A stretch of DNA of 64,000 nucleotides from an uncultured Polaribacter sp. (GCF_947496195.1 NZ_CANMBY010000001.1:496001-560000); one strand, 5' to 3'; counted from the first letter of the stretch, positions 25,138 to 36,050 are shown. Numbers and translations: made by a program. Notes: a model not told the origin generated them from the letters alone.

Positions 25138-28100
25138 ATGTATAAAAAATTAGACAGTTTTTCTCAAATTAGTAGCTTATTGATTTTACTAGTTTCATTC
25201 AATATTTTTTCTCAAGTATCTGTTGGTAATGGAAGTTACACAAATACATTTCCAGGTACAGATGCTGCAAATAGAAATGCTTTTCCTTCTGGAGAGCCAC
25301 AAACTTCTGGTATAGCCGCTACAAAACCAGTACCAACAAACGATTGGTGGTCTAAATTAATTAAAGAAGATTTTGCAGATAATTTATTTAATTATCCAAT
25401 GACCATGAAAACTACAAACCAAGGTCTAATTGTTACTTTTATTCCAGTTGGAAGACCAATTGGAGATAATGCTGCTATACAGGTTGGGGTAACCAACTTA
25501 AATGCTACTAAAACTACTGTTTCTGATTTTTCTGATTGGACTGTCACTATGGATTGGAATGACAATACACATAACTTAAAAGCAACTTCTGGAATTGGAA
25601 TGCCTTTTGTTTATTTAGAAAAAGATGATAATGCAACAGCTGAAGTAACTATAAACTCAGGAAATGTTACCCTGTCTAATGAATTAATTATTATTGAAAA
25701 TGCATCTGATGGAGGTGACTTTGTGGTTTATGCTCCTTCTGGAAGTACTTGGACAAAAAATGGAAACGTATATACTTCTTCTTTAAATGGAAAAAATTAT
25801 TGGTCTATTGCAATGTTATCGTTAACAACTGCTAATGTGAGTGCTGTGGCTCAAGAATATAAAAAGTACGCGTATGTTTTTCCTACAAATACTTCTGCAG
25901 ATTGGTCTTTTAATAAGAATTCATCTAAAGTAACAACAACATTTACAATAGAAACAGCAACTAAAGAAGGTGCTAACACTAATATTTTACAAGGTTTATT
26001 ACCCCATCAATGGAATAATTTAGCATCAAATTCTGCTACACCTAGTGGTTACAGTTACCAAACTGCAAGAGGAGAATTAAAAACCTTAGCAGGGAATTCT
26101 TTTATTGTAGAAAATACATTTAAAGGAATTTTACCAACATTGCCAGATGTAACAAACTTTAGTACCACCTATAAACCCAATGAATTACACTCAAAAATAA
26201 CATCTATTCAAAATGATAAACTAGCAACTTGGACAGACTCTTATAATGAAGGACAAGTAATGAATCGTTTAATTCAGACTGCAAGAATTGCAGATCAAAC
26301 AGGAAATATAGAAGGTAGAGATAAAATGATTGCTACAATTAAAGAACGATTACAAGATTGGTTGAGTTATGAAAATGGCGAAGTTGCCTTTTTGTTTTAT
26401 TACAATTCAAATTGGTCAACCTTATTAGGTTATCCTTCAGGACATGGACAAGATAGCAACATAAACGATCATCATTTTCATTGGGGATATTTTATACATG
26501 CTGCTGCTTTTTTAGAGCAATTTGAACCAGGTTGGGCTTCAAATTGGGGAGAAATGATAAATCTTTTGATAAGAGATGCTGCATCTTCAAATAGAAATGA
26601 TGATAAATTTCCATATTTAAGAAACTTTAGCCCTTTTGCTGGTCATAGTTGGGCAAATGGTTTTGCATCTTTTCCTCATGGAAACGATCAAGAATCAACT
26701 TCAGAAAGCATGCAATTTGCTTCATCATTAATTCATTGGGGAACTATAACAAATAATGATGAAATTAGAGATTTAGGAATTTACATTTACACAACAGAAC
26801 AAACAGCTATTGAAGAATATTGGTTTGATATGTATGAAAGAAATTTTGATGCAAATCATCCTTATAGCTTGGTTTCTAGAATATGGGGTAATTGGTATGA
26901 TAATGGTACTTTTTGGACATCAGACATAGCTGCTTCTTATGGTATTGAGTTATATCCAATTCATGGAGGTTCTCTTTATTTATCACACAATCAACAATAT
27001 GCAAAAAAATTATGGGCAGAAATGGAAGCCAATACACCTGTGTTAAATAATGCTGAAAATGAGAATTTATGGTATGACACTTATTGGAAATTTCTTTCCA
27101 TGACAGATCCTCAAAAAGCACTAGATCTTTATAATGGTTATTCAGATAGAAATGTAAAGTTTGGTATTTCAGATGCTCAAACCTATCATTGGTTGCATGC
27201 AATGAAAGCTTTGGGTCAAATAGACATTTCTGTTACTGCAGATTATCCAATTGCTGCTGTTTTTAATGATAATGGCTCTAAAACCTACGTTGCTCACAAT
27301 TACTCTAATACTCAAATCACTGTAAATTATTCAGACGGATATCAACTTATTGTTCCTGCTAATAAAATGGTAACTAGCAGAGATATTAATGTTAGTGCAA
27401 TTTTATCATCAGATAAAAAAGAAATTAGTGAAAACGAATCTATAAACCTTACTGTAAACACATCTGGTAATGGAATTATAAAAGTTGAATTTTATAATAA
27501 CGATACTTATTTAGCAGAAGATACCTCAGTTCCTTTTACTTACGCCTCTTCTAACTTAAGTGCAGGTATTTACAATTTATTTGCAAAAGTTTATACTGCT
27601 AATGGTTTTGTTTTTTCTAATGTAATTAACGTACAAGTTGGCGATCAAAAACCTTATCAAGATACTGTCCATACAATACCAGGCACTATTGAAGCTGGAC
27701 ATTATGATTATTTTGTTGGTGGAGTAGGACAAAATATAACCTATTATGACGATTCTGTGGTAAATGAAGGTGATTTTAGAACAACAGAGTATGTAGATGT
27801 GTTAAGTGTTGCTAATGAAGGAGCAACAGTAGGATGGATTTCTGCTGGTGAATGGTTAGAATATACAATTGATGTTCAAACAACTGGGTGTTATACATTA
27901 AACACTCGTTTTGCGTCAGGAAATTCCAATGAAGGAGGTCCAATTTATTTTGAAATTGATGGAACTAAAATTAGCGAAGACATCAGGTTTTCTGCAACAG
28001 GAGACTGGAATAATTGGGTAACAAAAACAACTAATTTAGAGCTAAATCAAGGAACACATATCTTAAGGCTAGTTGCAGATCAAGGAGAAGTAAATATTGG

Positions 28101-28869
28101 TAAAATGGAGTTTGTTTATAATGCAAGTACTTGTCCTACAGAGCAAGAATCTTCGTTACCATTTGACTTTGAAACATTTCCAACAACTGCTGATTTTAAT
28201 AATTTTGATGGTGGTACAGCTATTGTAGAAAACGTTTCAGCTGCTCAAAATAATGGAAATAGTAGTACAAAATTAGCAAAACTTGTAAGAGATGGAGGGC
28301 AACCTTGGGCAGGTTCATTTATAAACCTAAAAAACACTTTAGATTTTAGAACAAATAATTATATAGTATTAGATATTTGGACAGAAGCCCCTGTAGGAAC
28401 ATCGATGCAAATAAAACTAGAACAACAAAATGGTAATGCTGCTTTTTCTTTAGCAACACCAACAACTGTCTCTGGTGCATGGGAAACTTTAGTTTGGGAT
28501 TTTGGTCAGTTAGGCTCAAGTGCTTATGATAAACTAGTATTTATGTTTGATATTAATAATGTTGGTAATGGATCTAACACATCAACTTTTTATTTTGATA
28601 ATGTAAGGCAGGAAAACACGTTAAGTACTAATGAGTTTTCAATAAGTGATATTCTAATTTATCCAAATCCTATAAAAAATACGATACAAGTTATTTCTAA
28701 AACAAAAGAAATTTCTAAAATTGAACTCTTTAACATTATTGGAAAAAAATTAAAAGTAATTACTAGAAATTTTAATGAAATTGGGGTAGAAGAGTTATCA
28801 AGTGGATTATATTTAATTAAAGTTTTTTCTGAAAATAAAAGCTTTATCACTAAAATAATTAAAGAATAA
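25138..28869 (+). CDS. Secreted GH81 endo-beta-1,3-glucanase with CBM6 and T9SS sorting domain
   Basis: A 1243-residue extracellular enzyme expected to cut laminarin. After a signal peptide (end near NIFSQ) comes a GH81 domain (about 40-750). The family signatures are NDWWSKL near 70, NDHHFHWGYF near 444-453 with the catalytic Asp, and GNDQESTSESMQF near 515 with the catalytic Glu residues. Next are an immunoglobulin-like module (about 760-835), a CBM6 (about 844-995, from GTIEAGHYDY to the GKMEFVYN end), a jelly-roll module of unclear family (about 1004-1158, beginning PFDFETF) and a T9SS sorting domain (about 1169-1243, from LIYPNP). A transmembrane AraC regulator follows by 44 bases. Confidence 0.9.
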   Translation: MYKKLDSFSQISSLLILLVSFNIFSQVSVGNGSYTNTFPGTDAANRNAFPSGEPQTSGIAATKPVPTNDWWSKLIKEDFADNLFNYPMTMKTTNQGLIVTFIPVGRPIGDNAAIQVGVTNLNATKTTVSDFSDWTVTMDWNDNTHNLKATSGIGMPFVYLEKDDNATAEVTINSGNVTLSNELIIIENASDGGDFVVYAPSGSTWTKNGNVYTSSLNGKNYWSIAMLSLTTANVSAVAQEYKKYAYVFPTNTSADWSFNKNSSKVTTTFTIETATKEGANTNILQGLLPHQWNNLASNSATPSGYSYQTARGELKTLAGNSFIVENTFKGILPTLPDVTNFSTTYKPNELHSKITSIQNDKLATWTDSYNEGQVMNRLIQTARIADQTGNIEGRDKMIATIKERLQDWLSYENGEVAFLFYYNSNWSTLLGYPSGHGQDSNINDHHFHWGYFIHAAAFLEQFEPGWASNWGEMINLLIRDAASSNRNDDKFPYLRNFSPFAGHSWANGFASFPHGNDQESTSESMQFASSLIHWGTITNNDEIRDLGIYIYTTEQTAIEEYWFDMYERNFDANHPYSLVSRIWGNWYDNGTFWTSDIAASYGIELYPIHGGSLYLSHNQQYAKKLWAEMEANTPVLNNAENENLWYDTYWKFLSMTDPQKALDLYNGYSDRNVKFGISDAQTYHWLHAMKALGQIDISVTADYPIAAVFNDNGSKTYVAHNYSNTQITVNYSDGYQLIVPANKMVTSRDINVSAILSSDKKEISENESINLTVNTSGNGIIKVEFYNNDTYLAEDTSVPFTYASSNLSAGIYNLFAKVYTANGFVFSNVINVQVGDQKPYQDTVHTIPGTIEAGHYDYFVGGVGQNITYYDDSVVNEGDFRTTEYVDVLSVANEGATVGWISAGEWLEYTIDVQTTGCYTLNTRFASGNSNEGGPIYFEIDGTKISEDIRFSATGDWNNWVTKTTNLELNQGTHILRLVADQGEVNIGKMEFVYNASTCPTEQESSLPFDFETFPTTADFNNFDGGTAIVENVSAAQNNGNSSTKLAKLVRDGGQPWAGSFINLKNTLDFRTNNYIVLDIWTEAPVGTSMQIKLEQQNGNAAFSLATPTTVSGAWETLVWDFGQLGSSAYDKLVFMFDINNVGNGSNTSTFYFDNVRQENTLSTNEFSISDILIYPNPIKNTIQVISKTKEISKIELFNIIGKKLKVITRNFNEIGVEELSSGLYLIKVFSENKSFITKIIKE

Positions 28870-28913
28870 AAATCTATTTTTTTATTTAAAACATTATTTA
28901 CTACTTTTAAATA

Positions 28914-30083
28914 ATGGATTTTCCTTTTGGTTTTGGACAAAAAAGCTCTTTGCTTTTAATTTTCTTTTTTAATGGAATTGTATTCTCATTTCTACTATTA
29001 AAAAAGGGTATTCAAAACAATAATAATGCTAATAAATGGTTGAGTTTTTTATTGTTTTTGTGTGCTATGTATATTGCACCATATATGTTGGGGTATGCAG
29101 GTTGGTATTCAAAAAAAGTGACAAGAGAAATTCTCTATTTTATTCCATTTATGCAGGTTTTACTAATAGGTCCTGTCATTTTTTTCTATACTAAAAGTCT
29201 TCTTAATTCTACTTTTAAAATATCTAAAAAAGAATACTATCATTTTATACCTGCCCTTATTTATTTAGTATACAGTCTAATAGTTTTTATTACAGATAAA
29301 TTAATTTTAGATGAGTTTTATTTTTATGCAGATGGTAGAGATAAAGACATGGCTAATTGGTATCAAATAGCTGGTATCATATCTATGGTTTACTATCTAA
29401 TAGCAAGTCTAAAGTTCTATAAAAATTATAAAAAACTAGTTTTTGATAAAGTAAGTTTCGCAGATTCTATTTTATTTGAATGGATTCCGAATTTTTTAAT
29501 TGCTTTTTTAAGTATTGTTGTTTTAAGAGTATTATTATTTCTTTTAAATCCTGAATGGGGCAATTTTGGTAATCAATTTTGGCATTATATTGCATTTTCT
29601 ATTGTTGTACTTTATGTATCTGTAAATGGGTATGCTAATGCAGTAAAAATGTCTTTTTTAAATGATGTTAATTCAGAAAGCATTAATGTTTACCAAGAAT
29701 CAGATGAAGATTATAAGACAAAACAAGACAACACAAATCTTGAAGAAATTGAATTTTGGAAAGACAAAATTCTACATTTAGTTGAAAGCGAAAAGGTATT
29801 TAAAAATCCAACTTTAACACTTTCTGATCTTTCAAAACTATTAAATACAAACACTAAAAACATTTCTAAAAGTATCAATTCAGGATTTGATATGAATTTT
29901 AATGACTTTATTAATCATTATAGAATTGAAGCTGTAAAAGAAAAACTACAAAAAGAAGAGCATAAAACTTCTACTTTATTAGGCATTGCTTTTGACTGTG
30001 GTTTTAATAGTAAGGCTACTTTTAATAGAGCTTTTAAAAAGAGTACAGATTTATCTCCAAAAGATTATCTTAAAAATTTATAA
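28914..30083 (+). CDS. AraC-family regulator with N-terminal membrane domain
   Basis: A 389-residue protein whose first about 240 residues form seven or so membrane helices and whose last about 100 residues are an AraC-type DNA-binding domain (from LSDLSKLLNTNTKNISKSIN, second helix-turn-helix LLGIAFDCGFNSKATFNRAFKKSTDLSPKDY). A paralogue with the same plan is at 43000-44175. Such membrane AraC proteins would sense an envelope or external signal directly. It sits between the GH81 gene and a beta-lactamase-fold gene, either of which could be its target. Confidence 0.88.
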   Translation: MDFPFGFGQKSSLLLIFFFNGIVFSFLLLKKGIQNNNNANKWLSFLLFLCAMYIAPYMLGYAGWYSKKVTREILYFIPFMQVLLIGPVIFFYTKSLLNSTFKISKKEYYHFIPALIYLVYSLIVFITDKLILDEFYFYADGRDKDMANWYQIAGIISMVYYLIASLKFYKNYKKLVFDKVSFADSILFEWIPNFLIAFLSIVVLRVLLFLLNPEWGNFGNQFWHYIAFSIVVLYVSVNGYANAVKMSFLNDVNSESINVYQESDEDYKTKQDNTNLEEIEFWKDKILHLVESEKVFKNPTLTLSDLSKLLNTNTKNISKSINSGFDMNFNDFINHYRIEAVKEKLQKEEHKTSTLLGIAFDCGFNSKATFNRAFKKSTDLSPKDYLKNL

Positions 30084-30091
30084 CAATCTTA

Positions 30092-30109
30092 GTCTCAAAT
30101 CAAGATTTG
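30092..30109. promoter_or_regulatory. Inverted repeat upstream of the serine hydrolase gene
   Basis: CAAATC (30096-30101) and GATTTG (30104-30109) are inverted around AA. The 10-mer GTCTCAAATC at 30092-30101 is the exact reverse complement of GATTTGAGAC at 42987-42996, which lies beside the paralogous AraC gene. It is a candidate binding site for these regulators. Confidence 0.4.
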
Positions 30110-30161
30110 AAGCGTATAAACCTAGCTTATATCACATATTTGCATCAAAATTAATTCTATT

Positions 30162-32273
30162 ATGAGGTATTTCGTATTGTGTTTAGCACTATTCTTTGGG
30201 TTGCAAATTTCAAGTCAAAATCAAGATTTTCAAAAAATTGATTCCATTTTAAAATCTAAAGTTGAGGAAAATCATCCTGGAATTGCAGTTGGTATTCTTA
30301 AAGATGGCAACATCATTTATGAAAAATATTTTGGGCTATCTAACCTTCAGCATAAAGTAAAGTTTGATGAAAACACAAGATCTAATATTGCATCAACTGC
30401 AAAACAATTTACTGCCTTAATGATTTTAGATTTATCTCTAAATGAAAAGTTGAGTTTAGAAGATGACATCAGAAAATACTTGCCAAAACTATATAAAAAT
30501 ATTAATGATAAAATTAAAGTACGCCATTTATTAAATCATACTAGTGGTATTCGTGATTATGTTGAATTATTAGATTTAGAAGGAGATGTTTGGTGGAAAA
30601 GAGTTGGTTTAAACAATGATGCTATTTTAGAATTAATAGAAAACCAAGAAGAATTAGGATTTACACCAGGTTCTCAATATAGCTACAGCAATACAAACTA
30701 CGTTCTACTTACCAAAGTAATTGAAAAAGTTTCAGGAAAAACTTTTAATGTGTATTCTAAAAATTTCTTTGAAAATTTAGGTATGAATAAAACTTCTTTT
30801 GTTGAAGGCTACATGAAAGTAATTCCTAACAGAGCAAACCCATATTCAGATTGGGGAAGAGGAGAATGGTGGGAAGTGCCAACAGTTACCAAAACCAATG
30901 GAGAAGGTTTTTTATTTACCACTTTAAAAGATCAATTAACTTTTGAAAAAGCCGTACAAAATGCGAATCATAATAACAATGTTTTATTAATTAAAAGTCA
31001 GCAACCCATACCAAATAGCGAGATGAAAACTTATGGTTTTGGATTAGAACTCGAAAATAAATTAGGTAGAAAAGCTGTGCACCATTCAGGAGGAACTTAC
31101 GGATTTCATTCACAAACCTACAGATTTCCAAAAGAGCAATTGACCATTTTTGCAATGAGTAATAATGGTAATATTAGTACCAATTTAATAGCCCAAGAAA
31201 TTGCAAAAATTCTTTTACCAAAGTCTGAATATAAAATTAAATACGATTCTAAATTCTACGAAAATTCAGAGGCAAATGACGTAATAATTTTAGGAAAATA
31301 TACCTATCCACTTAAAAACAAAATCGTGGAAATCATAAATAATGAAGGAAAAACATTTTGGAAAGAGAAAAACTTTACTGTAGAAATGGTTTCTGAAGAT
31401 AAAAACTTGTATTCTTTCACCAATAATAAAAAACTAAAAGTGAGGTTTTATGCAGATAAAATGGTTGAGTATTATCCTTCAGGAAAAACAATGACTTATA
31501 GTAAAGTAAATGATGAATTTCTATCTAAATCTGATCTAGAAAATTTGGTAGGAAATTACTATAACAAAGCATTAAAAGTTGGTTTCGATTTAAAATTGAA
31601 TGAAAAAAACAAGTTACAATTTAAGTTGTCTAGCAATAAAGGTTTTAATGATGTTACATTTTATAATCGTAAATATGGGGTAGCAAACAACTTTTTCTTA
31701 AAAGTAGAAAGAGACTTGTTTAATAGAGTAATAGAAATATCACTTACCTATGGTAGAGCTCATAATATTAGATTTATAAAGAAAACCAATTTAAAATTTC
31801 AGCCAAAAATTTCTACTGAAAATGGTTCTATTAACGTAACAACCATTGGTTCTAAAAAAGGGAATTCTTCAACAATTTTACTCACTAAAAATTATGCAAA
31901 TGGCAATGAAATTTGGTACAAGAAATTTGGAGGAAGCAGCTATGATAAAGCAAGTTCTATTATGGATACTGAAGATGGTTATTTAATTATAGGGTCTACG
32001 AGTTCTTATGGAAAAGGGAATTACGACATGTTTGCCATTAAAACCGATAAAAAAGGTAATAAGCTTTGGCAAAACACCTATGGAGGATTTTATAACGAAT
32101 ATGGTTACACAGCAGAAAAGACAACAACAGGTTTTATTATAAAAGGCACCAAACAAAACTGCCCTAATAATACTGATATCAATAGAAAATGCACAACTAA
32201 TGTTTGGTTTGTTACGATAGATAAAAATGGGAAGGAAGTTTCAAATCAGCTACTTGAAGAAATTAAACATTAG
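30162..32273 (+). CDS. Secreted beta-lactamase-fold serine hydrolase with C-terminal repeats
   Basis: A 703-residue protein with a signal peptide (about 1-19) and a class C beta-lactamase/DD-peptidase domain. The active-site S78-T-A-K81 is present, as is Y-S-N in YSYSNTNY, and HHSGG takes the place of K-T-G. A linker domain follows (about 370-560). The last 140 residues carry two copies of a pattern, KFGGSSYDKASSIMDTEDGYLIIG and a weaker NTYGGFYNEYGYTAEKTTTGFIIKG, that resembles blades of the propeller repeats found in T9SS-exported Bacteroidota proteins. It is probably an esterase or peptidase, with substrate unknown. Its end overlaps the convergent S66 gene by four bases. Confidence 0.83.
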   Translation: MRYFVLCLALFFGLQISSQNQDFQKIDSILKSKVEENHPGIAVGILKDGNIIYEKYFGLSNLQHKVKFDENTRSNIASTAKQFTALMILDLSLNEKLSLEDDIRKYLPKLYKNINDKIKVRHLLNHTSGIRDYVELLDLEGDVWWKRVGLNNDAILELIENQEELGFTPGSQYSYSNTNYVLLTKVIEKVSGKTFNVYSKNFFENLGMNKTSFVEGYMKVIPNRANPYSDWGRGEWWEVPTVTKTNGEGFLFTTLKDQLTFEKAVQNANHNNNVLLIKSQQPIPNSEMKTYGFGLELENKLGRKAVHHSGGTYGFHSQTYRFPKEQLTIFAMSNNGNISTNLIAQEIAKILLPKSEYKIKYDSKFYENSEANDVIILGKYTYPLKNKIVEIINNEGKTFWKEKNFTVEMVSEDKNLYSFTNNKKLKVRFYADKMVEYYPSGKTMTYSKVNDEFLSKSDLENLVGNYYNKALKVGFDLKLNEKNKLQFKLSSNKGFNDVTFYNRKYGVANNFFLKVERDLFNRVIEISLTYGRAHNIRFIKKTNLKFQPKISTENGSINVTTIGSKKGNSSTILLTKNYANGNEIWYKKFGGSSYDKASSIMDTEDGYLIIGSTSSYGKGNYDMFAIKTDKKGNKLWQNTYGGFYNEYGYTAEKTTTGFIIKGTKQNCPNNTDINRKCTTNVWFVTIDKNGKEVSNQLLEEIKH

Positions 32274-33256
32274 TCAAATGATAAGGTTGAATGTTCTTTT
32301 GAAATATTCAACTTTGTTTTTCTTCCAAAAATTAAAGCTCTATTATCAGCTTCATGACCTGCAGGAAAATTAAAAATAACAGGAATGTCAGTAGGAATTG
32401 CATCTAAAATGAGTTGCTCTATAGAACTCCCCCATTTTGTAGAATTCTTTTTAATCAAGCTCATATTACCTACAACTACAGCTTTTACATTAGTAAAATA
32501 ATTGGCTCTTTTTAAACTTTGCAGCATTCTGTCTATAGCATATTTATACTCCCCAATTTCTTCTATAAATAAAATTTTATCTTCAGTATTTAATTGGCTT
32601 TTAGAGCCTAACATCGATGTTAAAATCGCTAAATTACCTCCTATTATTTGACCTTGAATTGTATCTAAATTATGTGTTCTATTATAAGCAGATGATTGAA
32701 TTTTATAAGAAACAGATTCACCAAAAAGCACTTTTTTAAATGTTGAGATGGTTTCAATAATTGCTGAAGGTTTTTCCTCTAAACTAGTAGCCATCATCGC
32801 ATGTAATGTTTCAATACCTAAATTATGAATATGATTATGAAACGCTGTAATATCAGAATATCCAATAATCCATTTAGGATTTTGTGTAAACTTTGTGAAA
32901 TCGAGCTTGTCTAAAATTCTTACAGAACCATAACCTCCTCTTGCTGCCCAAATGGCTTTTATATTTTTATTATCTAACGCTTCTTGAAAATCTGCTGCTC
33001 TTTCATTATCTGTGCCAGCAAAGTGATTGTTTTGATGAAACATATTTTTACCAAGAACCACATATAGCCCCCAACTTTCAGCTAATTGTTTTGCTTGTAA
33101 AACCACAGCTTTTCTACTTGGTTTTAAAATTCCTGCAGGTGCAAGAATTGCAATGGTATCTCCAGCTTTTAAATAAGCAGGGGATTTTAATTTTTCTTGT
33201 GCTTTTATTGAAACTAAAATCATCAAGAATAAAAAAGTAACTATTTTATACTTCAT
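32270..33256 (-). CDS. S66 family LD-carboxypeptidase (exported)
   Basis: A 328-residue S66 peptidase, the family of LD-carboxypeptidase LdcA and MccF. A signal peptide is present (ends near SIKAQ), so it acts outside the cytoplasm, unlike classical LdcA. The family motifs are AARGGYGSVRILDKLD, the nucleophile segment IIGYSDITAFH, Glu in FIEEIGEYKYAIDRML, and His in PAGHEADNRALIFG, so the Ser-Glu-His triad appears complete. It would remove the terminal D-Ala from peptidoglycan tetrapeptides. It lies three bases upstream of nothing else on this strand: the 203-residue envelope gene precedes it with the same direction. Confidence 0.87.
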   Translation of the reverse strand: MKYKIVTFLFLMILVSIKAQEKLKSPAYLKAGDTIAILAPAGILKPSRKAVVLQAKQLAESWGLYVVLGKNMFHQNNHFAGTDNERAADFQEALDNKNIKAIWAARGGYGSVRILDKLDFTKFTQNPKWIIGYSDITAFHNHIHNLGIETLHAMMATSLEEKPSAIIETISTFKKVLFGESVSYKIQSSAYNRTHNLDTIQGQIIGGNLAILTSMLGSKSQLNTEDKILFIEEIGEYKYAIDRMLQSLKRANYFTNVKAVVVGNMSLIKKNSTKWGSSIEQLILDAIPTDIPVIFNFPAGHEADNRALIFGRKTKLNISKEHSTLSFD

Positions 33257-33259
33257 TTT

Positions 33260-33871
33260 TTAATACTTTTTATGCCAACCCAAACCAAAAGTTATACCAA
33301 CACCAACATAAGATCTTTTAGCAAGATTACCATATAATTTTAAACCTAGTCCACGACCAAAACTTGTAGGCTTCCCTACAGGAATTAACCCAAATAAAAC
33401 TTTATATCTTTCTTTTTTTGAATGAAACCAATGAATGCCAAATTCTAAAGGAAAACCAACAAAGTTATATTCTGTAATTACAACATCTTGTTTTATATCC
33501 TTATAATTACTATAAGAAATTCCTCCAGCAAAGTGATAAGCTAAATCATTTTTAACAAACCTTTTTCCATAGAGTATAGAGTATTCTCTTGTTAATTTTT
33601 GATCAATGCTAGTTGGGATAATTCCAAAAATCACATCTACGTTTTCGATACGAGAAATTTCAAAAAATCTAAATTTAAATAAATTTTTCTCTATTTGATA
33701 ATTTAAACTTAAACCTCCAGATAAACCATTTGTAACACCAAATGAATATCCAATATTTACATCCACAAAAACTATTGGATTATCTTTTCTAGAAATAGAA
33801 TCTTTTTCTTTTTGAGCATATGCAAACCTTGAGCTAAAAATTAATAGTATAATTAATAATAGACTTCTCAT
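33260..33871 (-). CDS. Envelope protein of unknown function, probable outer-membrane beta barrel
   Basis: A 203-residue protein with a signal peptide (LLLIILLIFSSRFAYAQ). The rest alternates polar and hydrophobic residues with many Gly and aromatics, as in small outer-membrane barrels (for example FVDVNIGYSFGVTNGLSGGLSLNYQI, and an end KRSYVGVGITFGLGWHKKY that closes with an aromatic-rich strand). I recognise no named family. Three bases separate its stop from the start of the S66 peptidase gene, so both are on one transcript, suggesting a shared envelope role. Confidence 0.65.
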   Translation of the reverse strand: MRSLLLIILLIFSSRFAYAQKEKDSISRKDNPIVFVDVNIGYSFGVTNGLSGGLSLNYQIEKNLFKFRFFEISRIENVDVIFGIIPTSIDQKLTREYSILYGKRFVKNDLAYHFAGGISYSNYKDIKQDVVITEYNFVGFPLEFGIHWFHSKKERYKVLFGLIPVGKPTSFGRGLGLKLYGNLAKRSYVGVGITFGLGWHKKY

Positions 33872-33934
33872 TTCAATTTTTTGGACTTATGTAAATGTAT
33901 CTATTTTCAATGGTTATAAAAAATTGCTTTTTTG

Positions 33935-33942
33935 TACTTTTG
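33935..33942 (+). promoter_or_regulatory. Probable -7 element of the metG promoter
   Basis: TACTTTTG is an exact TAnnTTTG match 38 bases before the metG start. The -33 element is not clear. Confidence 0.45.
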
Positions 33943-33980
33943 CACTTCAAAAATGATTCCAAAAATTTAAGAGAAACTTT

Positions 33981-36050
33981 ATGAGTGCTCCAAAAAGATA
34001 TACAATTACAGCTGCATTGCCATATACAAATGGTCCTATACATATTGGTCATTTAGCAGGTGTTTACGTTCCTGCAGATATTTATGCTCGTTATTTACGA
34101 AATATTGGTAAAGATGTAGCCTACATCTGTGGTTCTGATGAACATGGTGTAGCCATACCTATGAGAGCTAAAAAAGAAGGTGTTTCTCCACAAGATATTA
34201 TAGACAAGTATCATACAATCATTAAAAAATCTTTTTTAGAATTTGGAATTTCGTTTGATAATTATTCAAGAACTTCTGCTGAAATTCATCATAAAACTGC
34301 ATCAGAATTTTTTACCAAATTATACAATGATGGTGAATTTATAGAAGAAGTAACTGCACAACTATATGATGAAGAAGCAAATCAATTTTTAGCAGACAGG
34401 TTTGTTTTAGGAACTTGCCCTAAATGTGGATTTGAAGAAAGTTATGGAGACCAATGTGAAAATTGTGGTACAAGTCATAATGCAACAGATTTAATTAATC
34501 CTAAATCTGCAATCACTGGTAATGTACCTACTATAAAAGAAACAAAACACTGGTTTTTACCTTTAGATAAACATGAAGATTTTCTTAGAGAATGGATTTT
34601 AAAAGGCCATAAAAAAGATTGGAAACCAAATGTATATGGTCAAGTAAAATCTTGGGTAGATGATGGTTTAAAACCAAGAGCTGTAACTAGAGATTTAGAT
34701 TGGGGTATTCCTGTGCCAATTAAAGGTGCAGAAGGTAAAGTGTTATATGTTTGGTTTGATGCACCTATTGGATATATCTCTTCTACTAAAGAATGGGCTG
34801 CAAGAGAAGGTAAAAACTGGGAAGACTATTGGAAGAAAGATGATACCAAATTAGTTCATTTTATAGGGAAAGATAATATTGTTTTTCATTGTATTATTTT
34901 CCCAAGCATGTTAAAAGCTCATGGTGATTATATTTTACCAGATAATGTGCCTGCAAATGAGTTTTTAAATTTAGAAGGCAATAAATTATCAACCTCTAAA
35001 AATTGGGCAGTTTGGTTACATGAATATTTAGAAGATTTTCCAAATCAGCAAGATGTGTTAAGATATACATTAACTGCAAATGCTCCAGAAAGTAAAGACA
35101 ACGATTTTACATGGAAAGATTTTCAAGCAAAAAATAACAATGAGTTGGTTGCCATTTTTGGAAACTTCATAAACAGAGTGTTAGTGTTAACTCATAAATA
35201 TTATGAAGGAATTATACCAACACCAAATGAATTTGCAGAAATAGATGAAGATGTTTTAGCGGCTTTAAAAGATTATCCTGCAATTATTGGAAAATCAATA
35301 GAGCGTTATCGCTTTAGAGAAGCGAGTCAAGAGTTAATGAATTTAGCTAGATTAGGAAATAAATATTTAGCTGATGAAGAACCTTGGAAAAAAATTAAAA
35401 CAGATGAAGAACGCGTAAAAACTATTATGTATGTGGCATTACAAATTGCTGCAGGTTTAGCTGTTGTTTCAGAGCCATTTTTACCTTTTACTTCTGCCAA
35501 ATTAAAAAACATGTTAAACATTGTTTTTTGTAGAAAAGAAAAAGGGTTGTGTTGGTCAGACATTTCTACAAAAGATATTTTACTAAGGGCTGGTCATCAA
35601 ATTAATAAATCTGAACTATTATTTTCAAAAATAGAAGATAAAACTATAGATGCTCAACTTGAAAAATTAGAAGCTACTAAACTTGCAAACGAACAAGAAA
35701 ACAAATCTGTTGAACCTCAAAAAGAAACTATTGAGTTTGATGATTTTACAAAACTAGACATCAGAATTGGTACTATTTTAGAGGCTGAAAAAGTGGCTAA
35801 GACTAAAAAACTTTTAAAACTAAAGGTTGATGTAGGTATAGATACAAGAACTATTGTTTCTGGTATAGCAGAGAGTTTTTCTCCAGAAGACATTATTGGG
35901 CAACAAGTTTCTGTTTTAGTAAACTTAGCTCCAAGAAAAATTAGAGGAGTAGAAAGTCAAGGTATGATTTTAATGACAGATACACCAGATGGAAAATTAG
36001 CTTTTGTTGAGCCAGAGAAATCTGTAAAAAACGGCCAACAAGTAAGTTAA
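33981..36050 (+). CDS. metG: Methionyl-tRNA synthetase
   Basis: A 689-residue class I synthetase charging tRNA-Met. The HIGH motif is exact at 21-24 ([11 protein letters not shown]). The zinc knuckle has C-P-K-C and C-E-N-C near 147-164. The KMSKS equivalent reads K335-L-S-T-S339. A C-terminal tRNA-binding domain (about 580-689, from [20 protein letters not shown]) completes the long form common in Bacteroidota. It stands alone, with no evident operon partner. Confidence 0.97.
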   Translation: MSAPKRYTITAALPYTNGPIHIGHLAGVYVPADIYARYLRNIGKDVAYICGSDEHGVAIPMRAKKEGVSPQDIIDKYHTIIKKSFLEFGISFDNYSRTSAEIHHKTASEFFTKLYNDGEFIEEVTAQLYDEEANQFLADRFVLGTCPKCGFEESYGDQCENCGTSHNATDLINPKSAITGNVPTIKETKHWFLPLDKHEDFLREWILKGHKKDWKPNVYGQVKSWVDDGLKPRAVTRDLDWGIPVPIKGAEGKVLYVWFDAPIGYISSTKEWAAREGKNWEDYWKKDDTKLVHFIGKDNIVFHCIIFPSMLKAHGDYILPDNVPANEFLNLEGNKLSTSKNWAVWLHEYLEDFPNQQDVLRYTLTANAPESKDNDFTWKDFQAKNNNELVAIFGNFINRVLVLTHKYYEGIIPTPNEFAEIDEDVLAALKDYPAIIGKSIERYRFREASQELMNLARLGNKYLADEEPWKKIKTDEERVKTIMYVALQIAAGLAVVSEPFLPFTSAKLKNMLNIVFCRKEKGLCWSDISTKDILLRAGHQINKSELLFSKIEDKTIDAQLEKLEATKLANEQENKSVEPQKETIEFDDFTKLDIRIGTILEAEKVAKTKKLLKLKVDVGIDTRTIVSGIAESFSPEDIIGQQVSVLVNLAPRKIRGVESQGMILMTDTPDGKLAFVEPEKSVKNGQQVS

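Noticed and set aside
26876..27202. Minus-strand frame of 108 codons inside the GH81 gene
   Set aside because: It is fully inside an intact GH81 domain, has no recognisable domain and shows composition expected of a shadow frame.
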